Source of the DNA: Podaxis mareebaensis
Taxonomy: Eukaryota > Basidiomycota > Agaricomycetes > Agaricales > Agaricaceae
DNA length: 64,000 bases
NCBI GenBank assembly: GCA_018524725.1
Contig: JAEUWP010000335.1
Span: 310,001-374,000, forward strand
Reading direction: 5' to 3'
The translations under genes were made by a program, and so were the position numbers. The notes beneath the pieces are model-generated. The model ran no database searches. It had not been told where the DNA came from and was given only the letters and a program-made list of their open reading frames with translations. This document shows, one piece after another, positions 55,095 to 64,000 of the stretch. Numbering within the stretch: position 1 is the first letter of the stretch; each line of letters opens with the position of its first letter.

Positions 55095-56730
55095 TTAGTC
55101 TGTGTTCTCGGTATTGGAATGGTCTGAACCGATAGCAATGAAGCTGATCAACACCAACGCAGCTCCAACTATGACCTGCACATGCACAGGTACATTCAAA
55201 ATGAAATCACCCAGCACCGCGACCGGTATCGTCAGACTGATGCCAACAGTCACCACCAATGGTGTGGTCTTGAGCATAGCAAGGACATAGAAATAATCAC
55301 TCGACAACGTAATTGCCATCTGGCAGTCTCGTCCATTAGAGCCCTTCATATGTGAGAAATGAGGAACAAAACTCACATTCACAACGATGGCATACCATTC
55401 GACCGCTTTCGTCGGCAACTCGAACCTCTCAACGCCCGTCCAGTGTAAGATAAAGCCGATAGGCCAACATGCCAACACATTAAACAGCCCTACAAACCCA
55501 AAAAACAGCTGCATGTCAATACGGTTTTCATCCTTGATGCGGACTTTCAGCAGGATGACGTAGAGCGCGTAGAAGAGGGCAGAGATAAGAGCCAGGACGT
55601 CGCCGAGGAGAGGCTGGGATGCGCGTTCGAAGATGGCCATGAGTGAGTTCGTGGTTGGAGTAGCATCTGGGATTGGACTTGGGGAAGGATTTTTGCTGGC
55701 TGGGTTTTTGGATTGGGAGGAATCGGATAGGGAGACAAGAAGAACCCCGAGGAAGCTGTGAAATCATCAACATCGGGACATCAGTAGTAGAGCGACGGAA
55801 TCGCGCTCACCTTGTAAATACAGCAGCAACCTTGAGCGCTGTCAGCTTTTCAACCTTAAATATCCTTCCAATTCCAAGAGTAAAGAAACCTAGCAGAGTA
55901 CCACTATCACCATCCATCGCTTTTCAAAAGTACCCGACAATGACTCACCACTCGTACTCGCCAAAATTGTTGCACTCGCAACAGTCGTATAATCCAACGA
56001 CGCATTCACAGACCAATTTGCAATGAACCATAGCAAACAAAACGCAAATGCCAGTTCCGCGGTCTGTCGCACGTTCAGCGGCGGTAGGTCTTCTCCTTCC
56101 GCATTCTCCTCCACTGTCCTCGGTACGAGAAGAGTTCTTGATGTGTGTGGATGTGCTTCCTCTTCAACTTCTTCTACCGGTTCTGAAGCTGCAAGCGGTT
56201 GATACTCCTCCTCCGACCTATGGTATCGTGAGTGAAGAATCTCTCGGGGGAGATAATGGGATGCCACCTACCCACCTCGATCCTTCCTCAGGCCAGGGGC
56301 AACGTCAACTCCTCCCCCTATCCTTCGTTTCCGAAGCCATCGTATACAAAAGGGTATCAAGTAGAACGCAAATGCGCTGGTATTGAGATATGTAACCCTA
56401 TCAATGTCGGCAATGAGATTCCTCGTAAGGGAGCACACCAACCGAGACTCACAAGAATGGTTTTTCATATCCGTTAACAAAAAGGTTCTGCAACGCTGTT
56501 CAAACAATATCCCCTGGACAGGAAACAGAACTCACCTGAGTAACAAAGTTTGAAGTCGTCCACAGTAAGACAACCATGAGCAGAAGGACAATTCCAATAG
56601 CATAGTCCCTCTTATTGAATGGCCCTTTCCCAGCTGCAGGGGATTTGGACCTGGCACGAACGCCAGCAGAGTCATGTCCCAAGGCGTCCATCTCGTAGGA
56701 GGGAGAGGGAGAGTTGTTCGATGACAACAT
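55095..56730 (-). CDS. DMT-superfamily transporter, SLC35F/Thi74-like (copy B)
   Basis: Tandem paralogue of copy A, same strand and apparently the same exon layout. Start MLSSNNSPSPSYEMDALGHD, then RDYAIGIVLLLMVVLLWTTS, VTYLNTSAFAFYLIPFCIRW, the loop SEEEYQPLAASEPVEEVEEE, VRQTAELAFAFCLLWFIANW, LDYTTVASATILASTSG, FFTLGIGRIFKVEKLTALKV, FLGVLLVSLSDSSQSKNPAS, LLGDVLALISALFYALYVIL, FGFVGLFNVLACWPIGFILH, FYVLAMLKTTPLVVTVGISL and VIVGAALVLISFIAIGSDHS. In the 81-residue block beginning SQPLLGD the copies share 58 residues by my count. The hydrophilic loops have diverged most. The frame is intact, so both copies are probably functional. Confidence 0.88.
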
Positions 56731-56998
56731 GCATCTGGTGACAGCGGGATGCAAACCGATTAGCGTGCGAAAACGGACGTTGGGATTGCGCGATCATAGG
56801 ATAACGTATTCTTAATTTAATGTACACAATATCGCTGGTAGTGTATGCTACTACGACGTCCCCTCGGCCTTTGCCATAGGCGTGTTTCTACTCGTACAGG
56901 CTGGGTATGATGGAATGTCCAAGTGAACGTGCGGGAAAAATCCGGTGATGAACGTAAACGAATAACGAAGAAGAGATATAAAATAAGAAAAGTAGATC

Positions 56999-58384
56999 TT
57001 AAGGTTGTTGTCGGTGGGATGGCTGATATTTAACTTTTTCGAATATACGGAAGAGGCTGATTATGAGATTTGTGCAATAGGCAATCAGGCCAATCCCAAC
57101 GAGACAGATAAGGACAAGCTGATTGTCGCATATTCGATCCCCTGCACTTCCTTCAAAGTTGGGTAGGTTGCTTGGCGGCCTGGGCATCTCGTTATACCAC
57201 GAGATGCTTGAGGGGGAAGCACAGGGGATAAGGGAGGTGAAGAAGTTGTCGAAACAAAGCGACAATGCTGCGGACCAGGCGCAAATAAACAGGACTTCTG
57301 ACAGTGTGTGAGCGAGTTTGCCTGAGGTTTGCCACAAGCCGACTGGGCGGCCGAAGTATTCGAGCTAGGGGCATAGCTTTGAGCGAGAATCACGAGAAAT
57401 GGAACAAGTAGCCTACATAAATAGCAGCCATTACATGAAGGAGGGTGAGAGGGGCAAAAATGATGACAACGGTGCTAATAGTAAAACGAATCAGAACTCG
57501 GGCAAAGAGAGGATTAAGAAAGGATCAGGGGAGGTCGGACGTACGGAGAGCTGCCGACTGCGCCCATAGCATGGTTTGCCATTTCAATTTTACGTATTCG
57601 AATTGCAATGCCGAGTGCAGCGGTAGTAAAGGCGATATTGATGACACGAAAGAGCTACATAAAGCGAGCAAAAGTGAGAACGGGGCCCGGGTGAGCAACG
57701 GGTGATAGACTTACTATCGGAACATAAGAATTGATGAGAACGAATCTGCGGATTTTCTGCTTGCGGCTTTTGGAGCGGGTGAGTTGTTCCTCATCCGAGG
57801 TCGGGACGGGGGTAAAATATGAAGCCTCGGTATCGCGCTTGCGAAGAGGGCCCTGTGCGTTCGGCCGAGAAGTCCAGGGTGAGTCCCAGCCTGGGGAATT
57901 GGCTTGATTGGTGGTGAACTGGATGGCAGGATCTGGTAAAGGTATGCTTAGGCGGTCTATGCTAGGCCTGGGTCTTGGTATCTCGGGGCCCTTTTCCTTG
58001 TCATTTCGGTTTCGGTAAAAGGAAGGTGGTTGAATCGTGGCAGAGGAGGGGAGAAAGTCTCTAAAGCCTCGGCGTTCTGAAAGGTTACGGGGGAGGGTGA
58101 AGGACCACCAGCGGGAGTCGCTCTGGGAAAGGAGTGTGTGTGACGATGCAGCGTCTGAGGGCCGAGGTTTCGGGTGTGATTCAGGCAGAGGTGGGGTGAG
58201 CCTGTCTGTGGGTGAGGGCGGTTCATCGCGGGCCCAGGCTAGAGGAGGCGCCAGTGAGCAGAGTGTAGGTTGGTGGTAGTAAGGACATACGAGGAGAGGT
58301 TACGATAGAAACATGAGGTGGAGGAGGAGGGCGCTTTGTGGTGCTGGGTACGCTTGCGACATGGGAGAGTGACGAGTGGGACAT
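56999..58384 (-). CDS. SRF1: SRF1-like regulator of phospholipase D
   Basis: A multi-span membrane protein; yeast Srf1 stimulates phospholipase D Spo14. Start at 58384: MSHSSLSHVASVPSTTKRPP, spliced to PWARDEPPSPTDRLTPPLPE. The characteristic SQSDSRWWSFTLPRNLSERR follows, then a disordered loop, then KIRRFVLINSYVPI and LFRVINIAFTTAALGIAIRI. Further exons give IIFAPLTLLHVMAAIY, LEYFGRPVGLWQTSGKLAHT, LSEVLFICAWSAALSLCFDN, FFTSLIPCASPSS, GDRICDNQLVLICLVGIGLI and NLIISLFRIFEKVKYQP. The C-terminal membrane block matches the fungal SRF1 family closely. At least four exons. The longest single open frame in the N-terminal region (57957-58226) is a different, non-coding frame. Confidence 0.85.
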
Positions 58385-58450
58385 GTAGAAGAGTAGTGAT
58401 GGCTATTATTATCGTCTTATATTTCATTACCCACTTCTTCCCACAACCAA

Positions 58451-59307
58451 ATGGACATCCCTTCGCTCTCTGACCGTCCCGTCGGCTCTCGCTTCGTTTC
58501 ACAGGACGAAATAGACCTTGCAAAGCAGCGCAGGGAGGAGCAATGGAAGGCTGCCTACGCCCGTCTCGGCCAAGAGCCACCCCCACCTCAGCAGGAAGAC
58601 GTTTACGACGGTCGCAGTCTTGCTGAAGTAGGTTCTTCATCCCTCTCTACCTTCTCTCCCTATTCACACCCACTCCTGGTCTTCCACGTCTCTAGAAACT
58701 TGCTGCGAATAGGGTATGTAGTCTTTCTTTGCACTCATCATATTACTCTTACACCTTGCACAGATAGCGAAGCAAGAGGAATGGGAAGAAAAAAACAAAC
58801 TAGGTCTCTCCTCTCGTCGCCCTCGGCTTAGTCTGTGCTGACCTGATGGTTATCTAGCAAATCAGTTTCGTGCACTGGAGGAGGACGAGATTCAATTCCT
58901 TGATTCCATAAGAGAACGCCAAGCGGCTGAAGAACGCCAACGCAAGCAAGAGGATGGCGAAGAGCTTAAACAATTCAAACAGTGCGCAGGCTATCCCCTT
59001 CTCTCCTTACTATATCTCATTTGTTTCAAGAGCCGTGGCCGCTCGTGAGAACAGTCTCAACAGTCCGCCACCCATCCCAGGTTCGGGTCAGGCCTCAAAA
59101 TCAAAGCCTCCACCTCAGCTTCCCCGGCCGGTCCCAAAGAAGGACGTCAAGAAATCACTCAAAGGGGTAGTTGTCAAGAAGAAGGCCAAGCCAACGCCTG
59201 TCCCTTCATCTGAGCAATCCAAGTCCGATGCCAATGGCGGTCCCTCAGAGAATACCGATTCCCAACCTGCTGCAAAGCGCCGTAAAGTATCTGAAGTGTC
59301 TTCGTGA
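58451..59307 (+). CDS. FAM192A/NIP30 (PSME3IP1) homologue
   Basis: Small nuclear protein; the human homologue binds the proteasome activator PA28-gamma. Exons: MDIPSLSDRPVGSRFVSQDE, IDLAKQRREEQWKAAYARLG, DVYDGRSLAE, then an 18-nt exon KLAANR (58696-58713), then IAKQEEWEEKNKL, then ANQFRALEEDEIQFLDSIRE, RQAAEERQRKQEDGEELKQF. The last exon is AVAARENSLNSPPPIPGSGQ, with a Lys-rich tail (KKDVKKSLKGVVVKKKAKPT) and a nuclear signal AAKRRKVSEVSS. FVS..E.D..K..R.E.W, D.RSL.E, KQ.E.EE..K. and LDEDE..FLD are the NIP30 domain landmarks, all present. It converges on ESS2 with 93 nt between stops. Confidence 0.88.
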
Positions 59308-59400
59308 TATCCCATGTCTGTATTGTACTGTTCCATCTTGCTATGACATATCTATCCCCTCCTGCAAGGCTGCTTTTACTGCTCGGTTGATCTAACAAGC

Positions 59401-61079
59401 CTATCCCACTCTCCTCCCGGATGCCGGTGTTGGTGTCCACCGCAGACGATTCATATCTGTTTCACGCCCAGACCCTGCCACACTGGCCTCTGGCCTCCTC
59501 GCTGCCGCAGCACCAAGTGTGCTGCGCTCCAACAACCTCCTTGCGGCAGGTGTCAAGTTGCCCGCTGCGTCAGCCCGTCTCGGCGTCCACATGGGAGGCC
59601 CCATGTTGCTTTTAGCCCTTCCTCCGCTGATACCTGGAGTCCGCAGCCCTGTCATCTCTGCCTTCGCTCTCAGACTCTTCGATGCCGAGTTAGCCAACTT
59701 GCGCGACAATGCTTCTCGTGAGGACATTTCACGTATGTGGAACGGCGTACTGGGTTCCGGAACGTCCTGGTTCTCAGGACGCGACAGGACCCTCGGTGTC
59801 GCATTCAAGGTACCCCATGTCATCAATTGATTCACTGCTTTCGGGCCCAATTGCTCCGGTGTTGGGTTAGGTAGATTAGGTACGAGTGAGTTAACGTCAC
59901 TGAGACTTGGGGACTTGGGCCGGTCTGTCAGGAAAATCAGTGCCGTCCAGAGTGAAACATAATGAGATAACGTACATGGTGTGCCGCTTATTGCGGCTTC
60001 TATCCGACTTCGGGTCGGACTGGGAGGTTCGGACAAGCCTGACGAATTCATTGAGTGTTCTTGCTCTGCAAGTCGTGTGTTCCCATAAGAGATGACTTTC
60101 GGCTCTATTTTCTTGTCAGTTGTGGCGACTGTTTTGGTCGGTGGATGATAGGGCGAGACATCAGCATCCGGCATGAACATCAATGAATTCCGAGTCTGCT
60201 CAATGTATTAGTGCTCTGCAACGCCTAGTAGAATGGACAAGTACTTACTTCGAACTTCCATCCATCGACTCCCGCAGTGCGATCGTCTTTCCTCGGGGCC
60301 ATAACAGCCTCAGTAGCTTCCTCCACACTCGCCGCCTTGAGCACAACGGCCTTCTCATTCTTGTCCTCCTCTTCCTTCCCTTCCTTATCCTTCTCTCTCT
60401 CCTTTCCTTTCCCTCCATCCTTCTCCTCACCACTAGTAATCAACCCTACTGGTTTCGGTGCCTCAATCTTAAACTTCTCCTTTACTCCAGGTGCAGATCC
60501 CGCGGCAGGCTCAATCAACATCCTCTCCCGTGCCTCAATCATTCTTTCCCTCTGCGCTTCCACTTTTCTCTGCGCCTCCCACGCCCATGCATACTTCTCC
60601 TTCCTCTTCTTATTCTCCTCGTCTAGAATTTGTGTGAAACTAGAGTTGTCCTCGGATGTATACCGAGCTTGGAACTCGTCGAGACTTAGGGAGGTGTCGT
60701 ACCGCGGTCTCTTTGTTGCTCGGCCTTCCTCCGCGGCGTCATCGGTATAAAGACGGGGTGTGTCGCTGGGGAATGTGGCATATGGAGTTCGACCAGGTGT
60801 TTGATTAGGTAGGTTTCTCCCTCTTCTCGAGGAGCCAGGTAAAGGTGTGTTTGAGACTTGTTCCAGTCGCCGCACAGAAGCAGCTATTAGGTGAGGATCT
60901 CGAGTCCGTGCAGCATCTAGGTACTCGTTCGTAGCATCAAGATGCACAAGCGAGGGGAAGAAGTCTCTGGCAATTATGTGTGAGAGCGCAGCAGTGTATT
61001 CGTCTTCCTCGAGGACGATTTGTTTGTTGAGCGACCTCTCGGGTTTTGAGGGCCCTTCCCCAGAGTTTGCATCTGCCAT
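59401..61079 (-). CDS. ESS2/DGCR14 spliceosome-associated protein
   Basis: A nuclear protein of the spliceosomal C complex (human ESS2, S. pombe Bis1). Start at 61079: MADANSGEGPSKPERSLNKQ, then the family opening IVLEEDEYTAALSHIIARDF, FPSLVHLDATNEYLDAARTR. A central block has LSLDEFQARYTSEDNSSFTQ, ILDEENKKRKEKYAWAWEAQ and a highly charged Lys/Glu stretch. The next exon gives WKFE|TRNSLMFMPDADVSPY, followed by YGNTRLAEQEHSM, then NQLMTWGTLNATPRVLSRPE, FHIREMSSREALSRKLANSA and a basic C-terminus ending RLRWTPTPASGRRVG. An upstream in-frame ATG at 61142 would add 21 residues. I prefer the inner ATG because the family starts near it. Three to four exons. Confidence 0.92.
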
Positions 61080-61648
61080 TGATGGTGTGTGGCAAGCGGT
61101 AGCAAGTGAACAAGGAAAGTTAGGGATGCTGGCGCCAATCACATGAGCTGGCTTGCATTAACGAGCTCAAAAGGCATTATATATCCCACGGTCTTCGGCG
61201 ACTTTCTGCATAATTTACACCATCCATTACTCCACGACACTACTACACTACAACTCAACAGGCTAATAAAAAGGGTTCGAAGAAGAAAAGGGAGTCTCGA
61301 AAGAAGTCGCATATGTATAAGTAGGCCTACATCCAAATTACGAAGCCAACAAAAAATCATTCGTGCGCACTGCATCAGTAGGGTAGTACTAGAGGGGGTT
61401 CATCATAGGGTCATCACGGATATAAAAAGGGTGAAGGGAAAGAAAACAGATGGCCAGCTAGGTGGCGGGGGAAAGAAAGACAACTTGGAGCTAATGAACG
61501 TGGTAGAGCCGACTGCTCATTCAGAGCCGGTCTCGATCGATACTGAGATAATTAATCAATGCAAAAAGAAATCCAAGCAACCTCCACAAATTCAAAACTT
61601 CAAGCTTCACCTTTCACCAACACCCACACCAGCAGTCATTCAATTAGT
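61080..61648. other. Intergenic, no gene seen
   Basis: About 570 bp between the ESS2 start and the NudE stop. Purine-rich on the plus strand, with a long open frame that lacks any motif and overlaps the NudE 3' end. Most likely promoter and 3' UTR. Confidence 0.6.
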
Positions 61649-63938
61649 TCAGTTCCCATATGTCCTCGGTCGCAAATCCTTGATATCAAGCGCGTCCCCC
61701 GATGAAAACCCAGAATCAGTTCCACCACCGCCACTTCTTCTCGGTCCAGCACCTGGTCGTCCAATCCGACTCTTGGATAACGCAGAATTTCCACTTGAAG
61801 GCAGCTTTGTTGGCCGAATCGTCACATTCGCATGATGACTCATTTGACTCGGCAAATGTGGCAATGACTTCATTTCGTCATATTTCGAAGATGTCGACGA
61901 GGGTGTGCTGGATCCGGGCCTCGGCGGGGGAAGTATCGTCGTCGTTCTGTCACGATAAGATTCCGAAATGGGCAAGTTTGTGCCCGTCCCTAGGGATGTT
62001 CTCTTCTGGTTGCCTGAATACGGATTCGCACCACCTGGCCCTGTTGATCGTTTTAGCCCGATTCCTGAAGTGTTATTGTACAGGCTAGACGTTGGTAGTG
62101 GTAAGAATGTAGGCGTCGCCGGACGAGAAGTTGGCGTAGGGAGTGAGCTTCCAGTAGTTGCTGTGCTCAGGCTCGCACCGGAAAGACGAGATGCTGGCCG
62201 ACGAATCCCTGTGTTTATCGTGCCGTGTGCGAGGGACGGAGATTTGCCAAATGTGGGTGAGGGAGCTGTGATAGCAGGATTTGATGGTCCAGAACGGTAT
62301 GCGCTCGGGGCAGTGGGGCTCGAGAGTCGTCGCTTATCCTTCTGTCGTTCTTTCTCCCTGCTCTTTTGGGGGGATGGTGAATCTTCCATGATTAAGACCC
62401 ATCCAGACGAGTCGCCGTTATCCCTGGCTTTGTCCTTCTTCGACTCGCTTTCGTTGCTTCGCCGGGAATCCACACTTCGCCGAATGCTATCGAGGCTGGT
62501 TTTCGCGGTGGTTGCCAACGAGGCAGATGATGACGAGGAAGAGCTGCCAATCACACTGACTGGTGACACTGTCGCGTTTGCCCGTCCCGTAATGCTGGCC
62601 ATTCTCAGCCTTGGAACACGGGTGTGAATCTTCTGTTCGAGAACGCGAACTCTTGCCCGCATTTCGGAGACCATCTGTACTCCTTTGTTCTTGGCTGTCG
62701 TCGTTGTTGAAGTAGACGATGTAGAGACATTACGGGTCGGGACAACGGGGGTGCGAGTGATGGGAGTACGGGGACTAGAGAGGGTCGGTAGGGTAGCTGA
62801 CCGCGACGTCGTAGAAATAGGAGACGGAATATTAGTGGACTTTCCTGGTTTGAATCCTGCACGCTGCAGAAGTAGAGATTGACCGGAAGCTTTGGTTGCC
62901 GAATTTGCCTTGGGCGTCGTGACGATAGAGGGTATGGATTCTGTGACAGGAGAGAGATCTGATAGCTGAAGATCTCCTGGAGGTGTGGTATTGAGGAGAT
63001 CATCATCGGAGGGTATGGATATATGGGGGAATTGCTGCGAGGAGGTCGAAGATTTGGGTTGCGGCTTTTCTGCCAAGGACGAAGTCGAAGCGGCGGCAGT
63101 TGCAGACGCTAGTTGTTCTTTCAGAATTGCGATTTCGTCTTGGGAATCTGAGATAACACTTGTTAGCAGAGGATGTGATGCAAGCATCTCCATTGATCAC
63201 CTCTCAGTTCGTCCTTGACTCTTTGCATCTCCTCCTCCAGACTAGCCTTCTCAAGCAATTCGTGTTCGAGGAGAATCTTTTCCTCCAACGCCTTTGCATA
63301 CTTTGCCTCCATGTCAGCCAAACTTGAGGATGCTACGCGTTCGTTCCGCTCCAGATCATCATTGCCCATTTCCAACTCCCGGAGTTGGATCTTGATTGCC
63401 TGGTGTTCCTGCCGTAGCTTATCGAGCTCCCGTTGAAGCGATGTTGTGGTTGTATTATGGGTTGTTTGAAGTGTCATATACTTGCCCTGTTGTGAAGACA
63501 ATGTGAATGGTTGGTTGCCGCGCGCAGTAGGGTTCGGAACCCAGCTCACCTTCCATTCGTCGCGTTCCTTCTCTGCATTTGCGACTTTTCCTCTCAGCTC
63601 TTGCTCCAACTTCTCTGAGCGTGCTAGATCTGCCTCCATTTCGGCTTCGAGCTCTCTACTAGCGGTCTGGAATTCCTCCAGTTCGTTACGGGTTTCGGCC
63701 AACATGTCAACAACCTAACCGAAATGAGAATTTCCCCTTGAAAGGTGGAAAATGTGAGCTCACTTCATGATATTTGGCCCGCCAATCTGTTGTGGCCGAG
63801 GAGTAACTGTGTTATGGCGTCTAATGAGTGTGGAAAAGCTTGTTGGGTCATACAGTAAACATACTCGAACTGGCTATCATCCAGTGACAGATGCCGATCC
63901 TTGCGGAGGGCATCTGTAGCAGAAAGTACCGCCGTCAT
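61649..63938 (-). CDS. NudE/NDE1-type dynein regulator
   Basis: Coiled-coil partner of LIS1 (Nudf) and cytoplasmic dynein in nuclear migration. Start at 63938: MTAVLSATDALRKDRHLSLD, then WRAKYHE|VVDMLAETRNEL, EEFQTASRELEAEMEADLAR, SEKLEQELRGKVANAEKERD, EWK, KYMTLQTTHNTTTTSLQREL, DKLRQEHQAIKIQLRELEMG, NDDLERNERVASSSLADMEA, KYAKALEEKILLEHELLEKA, SLEEEMQRVKDELR and DSQDEIAILKEQLAS. The coiled coil of about 180 residues and its YHEV.DML.ET..EL.EF signature define the family. The C-terminal 450 residues are Ser/Thr/Pro-rich and disordered, ending LDIKDLRPRTYGN. The join between exons 1 and 2 is the least certain; a GT-AG splice giving QFDYSSATTDWRAKYHE keeps the frame. Confidence 0.9.
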
Positions 63939-64000
63939 GAAAAGAGCCTACGACGAGAACCTAGAGACCGGGAGGGGAAGGGAAGGTAAGTATGATACAG

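Noticed and set aside
57957..58226. An 89-codon minus-strand open frame as a gene
   Set aside because: It is an out-of-frame shadow; the real frame through the same DNA carries the SRF1 motif SRWWSFTLPRNL and splices at both ends.
63760..63900. A non-canonical AT-AG intron joining FEY to WRAKYHE in NudE
   Set aside because: A normal GT-AG pair (donor gtatgt, acceptor cacag) gives an in-frame join through DYSSATTD, so no unusual splice needs to be assumed.
1..64000. Transposons, CRISPR arrays, rRNA genes
   Set aside because: No terminal repeats, transposase or reverse transcriptase motifs, repeat-spacer arrays or rRNA-like stretches were noticed on reading through; a repeat-library search was not possible.

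Overview
The window reads as a nuclear chromosome segment from a basidiomycete fungus, most likely a mushroom-type Agaricomycete. Genes are closely packed on both strands. Almost every one is cut by short introns of roughly 50-60 nt, and the proteins reconstructed by splicing belong to fungal families: Zn2Cys6 regulators, HapX, SRF1, SLX9 and a Rac1 with a CaaX end. I saw no rRNA, tRNA, CRISPR array, prophage or recognisable transposon. All gene models here were spliced by eye from reading frames, GT/GC-AG boundaries and conserved family motifs, so exon edges are inference unless a motif fixes them.

Layout. 0-17 kb: N-terminal part of an M16 metallopeptidase (runs off the left edge), an Ngl2-type RNA exonuclease, a Rho GEF, an unrecognised two-membrane-segment protein, a Zn2Cys6 regulator, a YjbQ/UPF0047 protein, the polyadenylation factor YTH1/CPSF30 and a cytochrome P450. 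17-29 kb: prephenate dehydratase, a second related Zn2Cys6 regulator, a single-pass membrane glycoprotein, the GTPase Rac1 and a C2H2-finger nuclear protein. 29-41 kb: a TMEM256/DUF423 membrane protein, the rRNA methyltransferase SPB1, the mitochondrial regulator SLS1, eIF3b and the iron regulator HapX. 41-52 kb: a PPR protein, a stand-alone adenylate-forming ligase, an XRCC2-like RAD51 paralogue and a long coiled-coil protein. 52-64 kb: SLX9, a tandem pair of DMT/SLC35F-like transporters, SRF1, FAM192A/NIP30, ESS2/DGCR14 and the dynein regulator NudE.

Functionally this is a mixed housekeeping neighbourhood. Recurrent themes are RNA and ribosome work (Ngl2, YTH1, SPB1, SLX9, eIF3b, ESS2), mitochondrial expression (SLS1, PPR), and cell polarity or cytoskeleton (Rho GEF, Rac1, NudE). 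It is not a biosynthetic gene cluster: the P450, the regulators and the ligase are separated by conserved housekeeping genes.

The most interesting material is gene architecture and regulation rather than a new system. One regulator builds its zinc cluster from exons of 12, 18 and 5 nt. Four introns appear to use GC donors, one of them directly after a start codon. A 12-nt exon completes the YjbQ signature. The hapX promoter carries a GATA element of the type used by iron-responsive GATA repressors, and the XRCC2-like protein has arginine in place of the Walker A lysine.
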